From assembly GCF_902706095.1 (NCBI RefSeq), contig NZ_CACSJP010000012.1, positions 80,998 to 144,997 of the forward strand: a DNA stretch of 64,000 nt, read 5' to 3'. The position numbers and the translations under genes were made by a program. Every line of letters starts with the position of its first letter. Within the stretch, counting starts at the first letter, position 1. This document shows positions 1-7,979 of this stretch, piece by piece. The stretch comes from Rhizobium sp. 18065. Its GTDB lineage: Bacteria > Pseudomonadota > Alphaproteobacteria > Rhizobiales > Rhizobiaceae. Under the pieces are notes generated by a model that saw only the letters and a list, made by a program, of their open reading frames with translations, ran no database searches and was not told the DNA's origin.

Positions 1-955
1 TAATCGTCAGCGAACCGCCTTCCTCGATGTTACGCGCAGCACCAAAGAACCGCTTCGGACGCTGAAGGGCATTGGCGTCCACACCACCGGTAAGGACCTT
101 GCCGGAAGACGGCACAACAGTGTTGTAGGCGCGGCCGAGACGAGTGATCGAATCCAGCAGGATGACCACGTCGCGGCCGTGCTCGACAAGACGCTTGGCC
201 TTCTCGATGACCATTTCGGCCACCTGAACGTGACGCACAGCCGGCTCGTCAAAGGTCGAAGACACAACTTCGCCCTTCACGGAACGCTGCATGTCGGTGA
301 CTTCTTCCGGACGTTCGTCGATCAGAAGAACGATCAGATAACATTCCGGATGGTTTGCCGTGATCGAATGGGCAATGTTCTGCAGCAGAACCGTCTTACC
401 GGTGCGTGGCGGAGCGACGATCAGGCCGCGTTGGCCCTTGCCGAGTGGCGCGACGAGATCGATGACCCGGGCCGACAGATCCTTCGTCGTTGGAATTTCG
501 AGTTCCATCTTGAAGCGCTCGTTCGGATAGAGCGGCGTCAGATTGTCGAAATGTACCTTGTGGCGGATCTTTTCCGGATCTTCGAAATTGATCGTGTTGA
601 CCTTGAGCAGCGCGAAATAACGCTCGCCTTCCTTGGGTCCACGGATCGGTCCCTCGACGGTATCACCTGTCTTCAGGGAAAACCGGCGGATCTGCGACGG
701 CGAAATGTAGATGTCGTCCGGGCCTGGCAGATAGTTGGCATTGGCAGAACGCAGGAAGCCGAAGCCGTCCTGCAGGACTTCAACGACACCTTCGCCGATA
801 ATCTCGACGTCCTGGCTCGCCAGCATCTTCAGGATCGCAAACATCAGTTCCTGCTTGCGCATGGTGCTTGCGTTTTCGACTTCGAGCGATTCGGCGAAAG
901 TCAGCAGATCGGTTGGCGATTTGCTTTTAAGTTCTTGTAGCTTCATTTCAGCCAT
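1..955 (-). CDS. rho: Transcription termination factor Rho (5' part; C-terminal end lies outside the window)
   Basis: Rho is a hexameric RNA-dependent ATPase that ends transcription on untranslated RNA. About 318 residues are visible of a protein usually near 420. It begins MAEMKLQELKSKSP, followed by the N-terminal helical domain, the cold-shock-like RNA-binding domain (about 50-125, with DGFGFLR) and the ATPase core with Walker A APPRTGKT at about 181-188 and the Walker B stretch VVILLDSITRLGRAYN. The start at 955 gives the conserved N-terminus; an inner ATG at 946 is possible. The reading frame stays open to the left edge. It is transcribed away from the origin, as are hemJ and hemE. Confidence 0.96.
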   Translation of the reverse strand, partial: MAEMKLQELKSKSPTDLLTFAESLEVENASTMRKQELMFAILKMLASQDVEIIGEGVVEVLQDGFGFLRSANANYLPGPDDIYISPSQIRRFSLKTGDTVEGPIRGPKEGERYFALLKVNTINFEDPEKIRHKVHFDNLTPLYPNERFKMELEIPTTKDLSARVIDLVAPLGKGQRGLIVAPPRTGKTVLLQNIAHSITANHPECYLIVLLIDERPEEVTDMQRSVKGEVVSSTFDEPAVRHVQVAEMVIEKAKRLVEHGRDVVILLDSITRLGRAYNTVVPSSGKVLTGGVDANALQRPKRFFGAARNIEEGGSLTI

Positions 956-1120
956 GAAGAGGGACCACGTCAGGTTCTTATTTTATGGGGAACGGCGAGC
1001 TGATGGAATTCGGTGCGATCGCGAAGTGCCGCAAATGACTGAATGTTACGCAAGCCTAAAAGATGAGATGTCGCGAAAATAGCGAGTCAGCGATTTCACC
1101 GCAAGCGAAAACCCGGCACT

Positions 1121-1126
1121 TGTCAA
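1121..1126 (-). promoter_or_regulatory. Possible -35 element for rho
   Basis: The minus strand reads TTGACA here, 166 bp before the rho start, in the 196-bp gap between rho and hemJ. No convincing -10 follows at 17 bp, so this is only a candidate. The rest of the gap shows nothing else recognisable. Confidence 0.25.
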
Positions 1127-1151
1127 AATAAAGCGCGAAACAGCGTTTCGA

Positions 1152-1691
1152 TCAGAATGGTTTGACAACCACAAAAACCACGATGGCGATCATCAGCGCA
1201 GTCGGCACTTCGTTCATCAGACGCCAATGGCGTGCATTTCCAACATATTTTCCACGGCTAAAGGAGCGAACGGCTTTCGAGAAATACCCATGGACACCGG
1301 AAAGAGCCACGACAGACGCAAGCTTTGCATGCAGCCAGCCGCCCTGAAATCCATAGACCGACCAGGCGAGATAGAGCCCAAGCACCCAGCTTACGATCAT
1401 CGCCGGGTTCATGATCACCCCCATCAGCCGGCTTTCCATCACGGCAAATGTCCGCGCCTGATCCGAATCCGGCTCACAGTCGCCGTGATAAATGAAAAGC
1501 CGCGGCAGATAGAGCAAGCCCGCCATCCATGAGATTACCGCGATCACATGCAAGGCCTTGATCCAGAGATAGGCTTCGTCTGCCCCGAATATCACAATCG
1601 AAAGACCGACCACCACGAAGAAGGCGATCGCCCCGGCAGCCCTGCCGGCAGCCCTGCGGCCCGGATTGCGGTCGGTCTGCTTTTCCATCAT
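1152..1691 (-). CDS. hemJ: Protoporphyrinogen IX oxidase HemJ
   Basis: HemJ is the membrane protein that oxidises protoporphyrinogen IX to protoporphyrin IX, a late heme step, in many proteobacteria lacking HemG/HemY. The 179-residue product has about four hydrophobic segments and the family stretch LWIKALHVIAVISWMAGLLY with its conserved His. It ends in a hydrophobic helix (ALMIAIVVFVVVKPF). The start is placed at the ATG at 1691, directly behind the hemE stop (TGAGATG); a second ATG follows at 1688, and an upstream start at 1721 would overlap hemE. It follows hemE, so two heme-pathway enzymes are co-transcribed. Confidence 0.9.
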   Translation of the reverse strand: MMEKQTDRNPGRRAAGRAAGAIAFFVVVGLSIVIFGADEAYLWIKALHVIAVISWMAGLLYLPRLFIYHGDCEPDSDQARTFAVMESRLMGVIMNPAMIVSWVLGLYLAWSVYGFQGGWLHAKLASVVALSGVHGYFSKAVRSFSRGKYVGNARHWRLMNEVPTALMIAIVVFVVVKPF

Positions 1692-1692
1692 C

Positions 1693-2730
1693 TCACCCGT
1701 TCCGACGAACCTGGTTGACAAGGTCGGTCACATGATCGGGATTTGCCTGCGGCGTGATCCCGTGACCGAGATTGAAGATCAGCGGTCCATTGCCCAACGC
1801 CTGGAGGATTGCATCGATACCCTCGGTCAATGCGGCACCACCAGCGACGACCCGCATCGGATCGAGATTGCCCTGAACCGGGCCTTCCTTCTGCAAATCC
1901 ACAGCAAAGCTCAAGGGCACCGACCAGTCCAGACCAATCGCATCGGCGCCCGTCTTTTGCCGATACGTCGTCAGCAGCACGCCGGCACCCTTGGCAAAGG
2001 CAATAATTTTGGCGTTGGGACGGCGCGCCTTCACCGAGCGAATGATGCGGGCAACCGGCGCAACGCAGAATTTTTCGAACTCTGTTTCACCGAGGACGCC
2101 TGCCCAGGAATCGAAAATCTGCACCGCATCGGCTCCAGCATCGATCTGGGCCACCAGATAATCGGCCGACACATCCGCCAGGAAATCCAGAAGCCGGAGG
2201 AAAGCCTCCGGATACCGGTAGGCGAACAGGCGAGCTGGCGCCTGGTCGGGGGTTCCGTGCCCGGCGATCATGTAGGTCGCGACCGTCCACGGTGCTCCAC
2301 AGAAGCCCAACAGGGTAGTTTCCGCGGGCAATTCCTGACGCAGCCGTGTGACAGTTGCCATAACCGGCTTCAGGTGATCGAGAATACCGTCTTCTCGCAA
2401 ACCATCGATGCCGTCGACATCAATGGGATCCATCTGTGGCCCATGCCCTTCGGTGAAGCGGACATTGCGCTTCAAGGCATCGGGAATGACGAGAATGTCC
2501 GAGAACAGGATCGCCGCATCGAATGCGTACCGGCGAATCGGCTGAAGGGTCACTTCGGTTGCCAGCTCTGGCGAATAACAGAGATCGAGGAAACTACCTG
2601 CTTGCTGGCGCGTTTGGCGATATTCGGGAAGATATCGTCCAGCTTGTCTCATAAGCCAGATCGGCGGAGGCGAGACCGTTTTTCCATTCAACACATCCAG
2701 GACTTTACGGTTCGGAACACTCAAGGCCAA
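1693..2730 (-). CDS. hemE: Uroporphyrinogen decarboxylase
   Basis: HemE removes four carboxyl groups from uroporphyrinogen III to give coproporphyrinogen III in the cytoplasm. The 345-residue length is typical. Family signatures are visible: PPIWLMRQAGRYLPEYR near residues 22-38, GFCGAPWTVATYMIAGHG near 141-158, the FDSWAG segment and a C-terminal FNLGHGI. It is the first gene to the left of the predicted origin and points away from it, as in Caulobacter, where hemE flanks the origin. Its promoter should lie within 2731-2900, mixed with origin signals. Confidence 0.97.
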   Translation of the reverse strand: MALSVPNRKVLDVLNGKTVSPPPIWLMRQAGRYLPEYRQTRQQAGSFLDLCYSPELATEVTLQPIRRYAFDAAILFSDILVIPDALKRNVRFTEGHGPQMDPIDVDGIDGLREDGILDHLKPVMATVTRLRQELPAETTLLGFCGAPWTVATYMIAGHGTPDQAPARLFAYRYPEAFLRLLDFLADVSADYLVAQIDAGADAVQIFDSWAGVLGETEFEKFCVAPVARIIRSVKARRPNAKIIAFAKGAGVLLTTYRQKTGADAIGLDWSVPLSFAVDLQKEGPVQGNLDPMRVVAGGAALTEGIDAILQALGNGPLIFNLGHGITPQANPDHVTDLVNQVRRNG

Positions 2731-2881
2731 GGCCCTTTCAAAAAAGAAAAGATATAGAGAGTCTTCTTCTATTTCTAAGAGTCTGTGGGGATCAAGGATT
2801 AATGGCGCTCCACTGGTTGTGCCGCATCCATGCTGCCTCGCCGCTATGTCGAAACATCTTCATCGGAAGAAAGGCGGCTTC

Positions 2882-2890
2882 TGGGGATAA
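2882..2890 (-). other. DnaA box-like 9-mer (one mismatch)
   Basis: The plus strand reads TGGGGATAA, one change from TGTGGATAA (the reverse complement of TTATCCACA). It lies in the predicted origin. Confidence 0.5.
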
Positions 2891-2925
2891 CACGAAATTA
2901 ACCCGATAATTCAGAAGGATATGGC

Positions 2926-2954
2926 TTGATAGGAGAAGCGGACTTCTGTGGATA
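2926..2954 (+). promoter_or_regulatory. Possible promoter inside the origin region
   Basis: TTGATA and TGGATA are separated by 17 bp. The -10-like hexamer overlaps the DnaA-box-like site at 2947-2955, so DnaA binding would block it. Transcription would run towards the gene at 3129. Sequence match only. Confidence 0.3.
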
Positions 2955-2955
2955 G
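2947..2955 (-). other. DnaA box-like 9-mer (one mismatch)
   Basis: The plus strand reads TGTGGATAG, differing only in the last base from TGTGGATAA. Confidence 0.55.
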
Positions 2956-3035
2956 ATTTGAGCCAAGCCGTGGTGACTGCGACTTCTTAACACAATCCAC
3001 AGCCCTCGATTTCGAAATGCCGCCGTGCCGCTGTC

Positions 3036-3044
3036 TGTGGATAA
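3036..3044 (-). other. Perfect consensus DnaA box
   Basis: The plus strand reads TGTGGATAA, the exact complement of TTATCCACA. It is the strongest single origin signal in the region. Confidence 0.75.
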
Positions 3045-3103
3045 ATCGGCACTTTTCCCCTTGCCTTGCCTCGCTCCGGCCAGCTAGCTGTGTTTATCCC
3101 GGA

Positions 3104-3112
3104 TTATCAACA
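3104..3112 (+). other. DnaA box-like 9-mer (one mismatch)
   Basis: TTATCAACA differs from TTATCCACA at one position. It lies just before the GTG start at 3129 and in opposite orientation to the box at 3036. Confidence 0.5.
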
Positions 3113-3128
3113 GGCGACGGAGAACAAC

Positions 3129-3950
3129 GTGGAGAACCGGAAAAACTTCTTCCATCTCCACCTGATTTCTGACTCAACCGGGGAGACTCTGATCTCGGCA
3201 GGCCGCGCCGCGGCAGCCCAGTTCCGCGGATCGAATGCCATCGAGCATGTCTATCCGCTGATCCGCAGCAAGAAGCAGATCAACTCGCTGATCGAGGCGA
3301 TCGATCGTGAACCCGGCATTGTCCTCTATACCATCGTCGATGCCGATCTCGCAGCACTGATCGAGACGAGTTGTCACGAGCTTGGTTTGCCCTGCGTCAA
3401 TGTCCTGGCGCCCATCGTCGAAAAGTTCCAGACCTATCTCGGCGCACCCTCGCGTGGCAGGGTAGGGGCGCAGCATGTCCTGAATGCTGAATATTTTGCG
3501 CGCATCGAAGCACTCAACTTCACCATGGATCATGATGACGGTCAGGCGCCCGAAGACTATGACGAGGCTGATGTCGTGATCATCGGCATCAGTCGGACCT
3601 CGAAGACGCCGACAAGTATCTATCTCGCAAACCGTGGCATCAAGACCGCGAACATTCCGATTGTCCCGGGCGTCACGCTGCCGAACAGTCTGCTTGCAGC
3701 AACCCGTCCATTGATTGTCGGACTGATCGCCACATCGGACCGTATCTCCCAGGTTCGGGAAAACCGCATTCTCGGAACGACCGCGGGATATGACCGCAGC
3801 GACTATGTCGATCGCGCCTCGATTACCGAAGAGTTGAAATATGCCCGCGCGCTGTGCGCGCGCAACAATTGGCCGATCATCGACGTAACCCGCCGGTCGA
3901 TTGAGGAAACCGCCGCCGCAATCGTTGCTCTGCGACCCAAGCTGCGTTAA
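3129..3950 (+). CDS. Pyruvate phosphate dikinase / PEP synthase regulatory protein (DUF299 family)
   Basis: Members of this family are bifunctional Ser/Thr kinase and pyrophosphorylases that switch PPDK or PEP synthase off and on by phosphorylating an active-site threonine. With the GTG start at 3129 (GGAG six bases before it) the product is 273 residues and begins MENRKNFFHLHLISDSTGET, the conserved family N-terminus; a longer reading from 3066 would run through the last DnaA-like box. The P-loop GISRTSKT is at residues 153-160, and LGTTAGYDRSDYVD follows later. It is the first gene to the right of the predicted origin, as in Caulobacter (RP001 gene) and Agrobacterium. Which dikinase it regulates cannot be seen here. 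Confidence 0.9.
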   Translation: MENRKNFFHLHLISDSTGETLISAGRAAAAQFRGSNAIEHVYPLIRSKKQINSLIEAIDREPGIVLYTIVDADLAALIETSCHELGLPCVNVLAPIVEKFQTYLGAPSRGRVGAQHVLNAEYFARIEALNFTMDHDDGQAPEDYDEADVVIIGISRTSKTPTSIYLANRGIKTANIPIVPGVTLPNSLLAATRPLIVGLIATSDRISQVRENRILGTTAGYDRSDYVDRASITEELKYARALCARNNWPIIDVTRRSIEETAAAIVALRPKLR

Positions 3951-3982
3951 GCGAATCCAGCCATATTGCACGGGATGTCGCC

Positions 3983-4582
3983 ATGCCTGAACACCTGATC
4001 CTTGCCTCCGGCAGCCAAGCCCGACGTGAGCTGCTCCGCAATGCCGGACTGGCCTTCGATGCAGAACCGGCACGGGTTGATGAACGTGCAATCGAGAATG
4101 GCCTGCCCGCCGAAATGCGAACGCCGGCGGGTATCGCCGAGCAACTTGCCATTGCCAAGGCAAGGGAAGTATCCGTTCGGCATCCCGGAACGATCGTCAT
4201 TGGCTGCGATCAGACCATGTCATTGGGCGACCAGCTGTTCCACAAGGCACCGGATCGCGCCCATGCACACGCCACGCTGAAAACCCTGCGTGGGCAAACA
4301 CATCATCTGAACAGCGCTGTTTGCTTGGTCCGCGATGGCGAAGTTCTCTGGTCGCATGTCGGCATCGCCAGAATGTCCATGCGCGATTTCACCACCAGTT
4401 TTCTGGATCAGTATCTTGACCGGAACCTTGTGCGCATTCTTGGCAGTGTTGGCTGCTATCAATTGGAGGGCGAGGGAATCCAGCTATTCGATGCCGTCGA
4501 TGGCGACTATTTCACCATCCTTGGTCTGCCGATTTTACCCCTGCTTGCTGAACTGCGTACACTGGGTATTAACCATGCATGA
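3983..4582 (+). CDS. maf: Maf-family nucleoside triphosphate pyrophosphatase
   Basis: Maf proteins hydrolyse non-canonical or modified nucleoside triphosphates and have been linked to septum formation. The 199-residue protein shows the N-terminal signature LASGSQARRELL at residues 7-18 and the catalytic region VIGCDQTM with Asp76. The C-terminus has GCYQLEGEGIQLFDAVDGDYFTILGLP-type sequence, normal for the family. It starts 32 bp after the regulator gene and its 3' end overlaps the aroE start by 8 bp, so the genes are translationally coupled. The exact nucleotide specificity is not evident. Confidence 0.92.
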   Translation: MPEHLILASGSQARRELLRNAGLAFDAEPARVDERAIENGLPAEMRTPAGIAEQLAIAKAREVSVRHPGTIVIGCDQTMSLGDQLFHKAPDRAHAHATLKTLRGQTHHLNSAVCLVRDGEVLWSHVGIARMSMRDFTTSFLDQYLDRNLVRILGSVGCYQLEGEGIQLFDAVDGDYFTILGLPILPLLAELRTLGINHA

Positions 4583-5432
4583 TTCACGTGAAACATTTTC
4601 GCCCCGTGCGTTTGTTGCCGGCTATCCAATAAAGCATTCCCGCTCGCCGCTCATTCACAATTTCTGGCTGAAGCAGTTCGGCCTGGCGGGAAGCTATGAG
4701 AAAGTCGAAGTCGCGCCGTCAGATTTCCCTGCATTCATTCACCGGTTGAAAACAGAGGATACATATCGCGGCGGCAATACCACCATCCCGCACAAGGAAG
4801 AGGCGTTTCGCCTCGCAGACCGGCCAGATGCTGTCAGCGAGGAGCTGGGCGCCGCAAATACGCTCTGGATGGAAGAGGGCGTTTTATGCGCGACAAATAC
4901 CGATGGCTTCGGTTTTACCGCAAACCTCGATTCAAGCCATTCCGGATGGGACCGGGCCAATATCGCTGTGGTGCTCGGTGCAGGCGGTGCGAGCCGCGCG
5001 ATTGTTCAAGCATTGCGTGACCGCGGCCTGGCTGAAATCCATATCGTCAACCGATCTGTCGAGCGCGCGCAGGAACTGGCCGATCGCTTCGGCCAACCGC
5101 TCCAGGCCCATGGCCTGGAGGCCTTGCCGGAACTGCTGCAGGGCGCGGGTCTTTTTGTGAACACCAGTTCTCTCGGCATGGATGGGAATCCGGCTCCAGA
5201 TCTTCCGTTTGCCGGCATGCGAAGTGATGCGCTGGTGGCAGATATCGTTTACGTGCCCCTCAAGACGCCGTTCATGCATCAGGCAGAGAGCGTTGGATTG
5301 GCGACAGTGGACGGTCTCGGCATGTTGCTGCATCAGGCTGTGCCGGGTTTTGAGAAATGGTTTGGTCGTCGCCCCGTTGTCACCCAGGAATTGCGCGACA
5401 TCATTCTTGCAGATATCGGAGCACGCGCATGA
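4575..5432 (+). CDS. aroE: Shikimate dehydrogenase
   Basis: AroE reduces 3-dehydroshikimate with NADPH in aromatic amino acid synthesis. The 285-residue product starts at the ATG inside the last codons of maf. It contains the substrate-binding segment GYPIKHSRSPLIHN (16-29), catalytic Lys74 in the NTTIPHKE stretch, Asp110 in ATNTDG and the nucleotide-binding loop GAGGAS at 135-140. Codons 2-7 lie within a parS-like sequence. The 3' end overlaps coaE as ATGA. Longer readings from an upstream ATG would run through maf and are not credible. Confidence 0.95.
   Translation: MHDSRETFSPRAFVAGYPIKHSRSPLIHNFWLKQFGLAGSYEKVEVAPSDFPAFIHRLKTEDTYRGGNTTIPHKEEAFRLADRPDAVSEELGAANTLWMEEGVLCATNTDGFGFTANLDSSHSGWDRANIAVVLGAGGASRAIVQALRDRGLAEIHIVNRSVERAQELADRFGQPLQAHGLEALPELLQGAGLFVNTSSLGMDGNPAPDLPFAGMRSDALVADIVYVPLKTPFMHQAESVGLATVDGLGMLLHQAVPGFEKWFGRRPVVTQELRDIILADIGARA
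4580..4595. other. parS: parS-like centromere site (15 of 16 match)
   Basis: TGATTCACGTGAAACA differs at one position from the bacterial ParB target TGTTTCACGTGAAACA. It sits across the maf stop and aroE start, about 1.5 kb right of the predicted origin, where chromosomal parS sites are expected. Confidence 0.75.
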
Positions 5433-6028
5433 TTGTGATTGGGTTGACCGGGTCGATCGGCATGGGGAAATCCACGACAGCGCAGATGTTTGCCGATGAG
5501 GGCATTCCCGTCAATGACGCTGACCAGGTCGTGCACGACCTCTATGCCGGCGCCGCAGTTTCAGCACTTGGCACAGAATTTCCAGACGCTGTCGTCAATG
5601 GCGTGGTTGACCGTGAGATACTCGCTCGGACTCTGGCTAAGAATCCGGATAAGTTTAAAACCCTTGAGGCTATCATTCATCCCCTTGTCAGGGATCGCGA
5701 ACGGGCGTTTGTCGAAGCACATCGTGCCCAGGACACGGAAATTGTCCTGCTGGATATTCCGCTGCTGTTTGAGGTCGGAGCCCAGGACCGCGTCGATGTG
5801 ATCGTCGTCGTTTCCTGCGGTGCCGAAATTCAGCGCCAGCGTGTCATGGCCCGGCCTGGGATGACGGAGGAGAAATTTGCGCTCATTTCGGCCCGCCAGT
5901 TGCCAGATGACGAAAAGCGGCGGCGCGCTGATTTTGTCGTCGATACGTCGCACGGCATTGACAGCGCACGCACCCAGGTGAAAACCATCCTGCAACAACT
6001 CAGACAGCGTCGACCGGAGATGCAGTGA
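5429..6028 (+). CDS. coaE: Dephospho-CoA kinase
   Basis: CoaE phosphorylates dephospho-CoA in the last step of coenzyme A synthesis. The start ATG overlaps the aroE stop (ATGA). The 199-residue protein opens MIVIGLTGSIGMGKSTTAQ with the P-loop at residues 8-15 and has the family motifs VNDADQVVHDLY and DIPLLFE. It is co-transcribed with aroE and dnaQ. A second CoA gene, coaA, lies at 43563-44558, about 38 kb away. Confidence 0.95.
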   Translation: MIVIGLTGSIGMGKSTTAQMFADEGIPVNDADQVVHDLYAGAAVSALGTEFPDAVVNGVVDREILARTLAKNPDKFKTLEAIIHPLVRDRERAFVEAHRAQDTEIVLLDIPLLFEVGAQDRVDVIVVVSCGAEIQRQRVMARPGMTEEKFALISARQLPDDEKRRRADFVVDTSHGIDSARTQVKTILQQLRQRRPEMQ

Positions 6029-6030
6029 CC

Positions 6031-6732
6031 ATGCGCGAGATCGTATTCGATACTGAAACCACCGGCCTTGAAAGCAAGGTGGACCGGGTGATTGAAATAG
6101 GCGGTATCGAACTGTTCAATCATTTCCCGACAGGACGCAGCTTTCACGTTTACATCAATCCGGGTGACCGCAAAGTGCATCCGGATGCCCTTGCGGTGCA
6201 TGGCATCACGGATGAATTTTTGAAGGACAAGCCGCCGTTCGGTGACATTGTGGCCGATATGCGCGAATTTTTTGATGGCGCCAAGTGGGTCGCGCACAAC
6301 GCGAATTTCGACATTGGTTTCATCAACGCCGAATTCGAGCGGCTTGGCCTGCCTCCCGTTCAGTCGGATGTCGTGATTGATACGTTGGCACTTGCCCGCC
6401 GTAAGAATCCGATGGGTCCGAATTCGCTGGATGCGCTGTGCCGACGTTACGGGATAGACAATTCGCACCGAAACAAACACGGCGCGCTGCTCGACTCCGA
6501 GTTGCTGGCCGAAGTCTATATCGAAATGCTCGGCGGCCGTCAGACAGCACTTGGCCTGACCTCCGTCGAAAATCGCCAGAACCGAAATGCGGATATGCTC
6601 GAGACGGTGGAGATTTCCTATGAGCGGCCGCGTCCACTTGCCGCGCGCCTCGCAGCCAGTGAAGTCGAGGAGCATTCGAAGCTTGTCGCTCGCCTTGGCG
6701 CAAGCGCGATCTGGTCTAAATTCGACGCATGA
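6031..6732 (+). CDS. dnaQ: DNA polymerase III epsilon subunit (proofreading exonuclease)
   Basis: DnaQ is the 3'-5' proofreading exonuclease of the replicative polymerase. The protein starts MREIVFDTETTGLE, carrying the DxE pair of exonuclease motif I; NANFDIGF is motif II, and the NKHGALLDSELLAEVY stretch holds the motif III His and Asp. Length is 233 residues. I chose the ATG at 6031 because it matches the family start; a GTG at 6025, overlapping the coaE stop, is an alternative. It ends the ppsR-to-dnaQ operon and is followed by a bidirectional terminator shared with secB. Confidence 0.95.
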   Translation: MREIVFDTETTGLESKVDRVIEIGGIELFNHFPTGRSFHVYINPGDRKVHPDALAVHGITDEFLKDKPPFGDIVADMREFFDGAKWVAHNANFDIGFINAEFERLGLPPVQSDVVIDTLALARRKNPMGPNSLDALCRRYGIDNSHRNKHGALLDSELLAEVYIEMLGGRQTALGLTSVENRQNRNADMLETVEISYERPRPLAARLAASEVEEHSKLVARLGASAIWSKFDA

Positions 6733-6756
6733 AAAAGGGCCCCGAAAGGCCCTTTT
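6733..6756. terminator. Bidirectional intrinsic terminator between dnaQ and secB
   Basis: The arms AAAAGGGCC and GGCCCTTTT flank a six-base loop (CCGAAA). A/T runs on both sides let it work for dnaQ (plus) and secB (minus). Confidence 0.85.
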
Positions 6757-6782
6757 GAAAGTCTGAAATCAAGTGTAACGGA

Positions 6783-7259
6783 TCAGTTCGGGGCGCCCTG
6801 AACCTTGGCGCGTGCCTGCTCTTCGGAAACCCGCTGGGCGAACATCTGCGCAAAGTCGATCGGATCGATCATCAGCGGCGGGAAGCCACCATTGCGGGTC
6901 GCATCGGCGATGATCTGACGGGCAAACGGGAACAGCAGGCGCGGGCACTCGATGAAGAGAACCGGCAGCATATGTTCCTGCGGGAAACCGGTGATGCGGA
7001 AGACGCCGCCGTAGACCAGTTCGGTTGCGAAGACGACCTTGTCGCCTTCCTTGGCTTCGGCAGTCAGCGCCAGAACGACGTCGAAATCCGTTTCGGTCAA
7101 CGGATTGGCATTGACGTTGACATTGATGTTGATCGCCGGCGCCTTGTCGCGAGCCTGCAGCGAGCGCGGCGCACCCGGGTTCTCAAAGGACAGATCCTTG
7201 ATGTACTGGGCAAGAATGTTGAGGGAAGGGCTGCTTGTTCCCTGATTGTCGTCGGCCAT
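6783..7259 (-). CDS. secB: Protein-export chaperone SecB
   Basis: SecB holds secretory preproteins unfolded and hands them to SecA. The 158-residue product begins MADDNQGTSSPSLNILAQYIKDLSFENPGA, with the conserved QYIKDLSFENP segment, and contains VLPVLFIECPRLLFPFARQII and GFPPLMIDPIDF. The start at 7259 follows a ribosome-binding GAGGAAAA; an upstream ATG at 7295 lacks family support. It is convergent with dnaQ, with its 3' end at the shared terminator. Confidence 0.95.
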   Translation of the reverse strand: MADDNQGTSSPSLNILAQYIKDLSFENPGAPRSLQARDKAPAININVNVNANPLTETDFDVVLALTAEAKEGDKVVFATELVYGGVFRITGFPQEHMLPVLFIECPRLLFPFARQIIADATRNGGFPPLMIDPIDFAQMFAQRVSEEQARAKVQGAPN

Positions 7260-7347
7260 AGGGCTTTTCCTCGAAGCGTGTTTTGCTAAGGCCATCTAAC
7301 ATCTAGGCTTTGCGCTTACAACCCTCGGCACCGGGCCTAGCCGCAGC

Positions 7348-7839
7348 CTAGCGGTCACCGATGCGCGGCCCACGCCAGGGAGAACCGGGATTTGGATCGC
7401 GACGATATTCGTCCTCGTCGAGATCAACCACGGATGCATCCTTGCCGGCCTGGTAGCTGAAATCAGATGTGGTGAAACCGCTGCGCTTGACCACGATGCG
7501 CGGCTTGGCCAGGCGCCAGGCAAAGTCGCGAACGAAAGGCAAGAACAGCAGGAGACCGATCACATCGCCGACAAAGCCGGGAACGAGAAGGAGAAATGCC
7601 GCAACGACAAGCAGTGAGGCATGAACAAGCTCGCGGCCCGGATCGACACCTTTGCTGGCCTCCGTCTGCAGCCGCCGCAAGATGCCGGCCCCCTGAATGC
7701 GCAGAAGAAACAGGCCAACGATACCGGCGAGCAGGACAAGACCGAGCGTTGCCATCACACCCAGGGCCTGACCTACAAGAATGAGGCTGGCGATTTCAGC
7801 GAGTGGCGCAAGCAGTATGAGCGCCAGGGATATGCGCAT
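7348..7839 (-). CDS. fxsA: FxsA-family inner-membrane protein
   Basis: FxsA proteins are small membrane proteins named after an E. coli protein that suppresses F exclusion of phage T7; their physiological role is unclear. The 163-residue protein starts MRISLALILLAPLAEIASLI and has about three hydrophobic helices (residues 1-20, 24-42, and around 75-100 with the LLVVAAFLLLVPGFVGDVIGLLL stretch). The tail is polar and charged. I chose the start at 7839 because the upstream extension does not resemble the family. It is divergent from timA across a 140-bp promoter region. Confidence 0.85.
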   Translation of the reverse strand: MRISLALILLAPLAEIASLILVGQALGVMATLGLVLLAGIVGLFLLRIQGAGILRRLQTEASKGVDPGRELVHASLLVVAAFLLLVPGFVGDVIGLLLFLPFVRDFAWRLAKPRIVVKRSGFTTSDFSYQAGKDASVVDLDEDEYRRDPNPGSPWRGPRIGDR

Positions 7840-7909
7840 AACGGTCTCCGAACGCCACGTGTCGATGCGATCGCAAGAGCCGGCGCAAACTCTTTGCAAA
7901 GATTGCCAT

Positions 7910-7938
7910 TTGAATGATACGGCGCTGACGACTATATG
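7910..7938 (+). promoter_or_regulatory. Predicted promoter of timA-mltA-smr-xre
   Basis: TTGAAT and TATATG are separated by exactly 17 bp, about 42 bp before the timA start. This is a good sigma-70-type match. No other promoter is needed for the four coupled genes that follow. Confidence 0.5.
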
Positions 7939-7979
7939 GGAGATCGAATAAGTAAATTCAATCAAGGCCGGCGGTATCC

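Larger units (their letters stand above)
2731..3128. other. oriC: Predicted chromosomal replication origin (oriC)
   Basis: This 398-bp region without a supported gene separates hemE from the PPDK/PEP-synthase regulator gene, the known origin position in Caulobacter and Sinorhizobium. It carries DnaA-box-like 9-mers at 2882-2890, 2947-2955, 3036-3044 (perfect) and 3104-3112. An AT-rich tract at about 2737-2782 could be the unwinding element. GANTC sites lie at 2759-2763 and 2779-2783, and TTAAC half-sites resembling CtrA boxes at 2898-2902 and 2987-2991. Genes diverge from it: rho-hemJ-hemE to the left, and the ppsR-maf-aroE-coaE-dnaQ run to the right. A 74-codon open frame at 2948-3172 was judged spurious. 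Confidence 0.8.

Noticed and set aside
2991..3001. Further DnaA-box-like sequence CAATCCACA
   Set aside because: Two mismatches from the consensus, too weak to list as a feature.
2948..3172. 74-codon frame in the origin region
   Set aside because: It covers DnaA boxes and overlaps the start of the regulator gene out of frame; composition is not protein-like.
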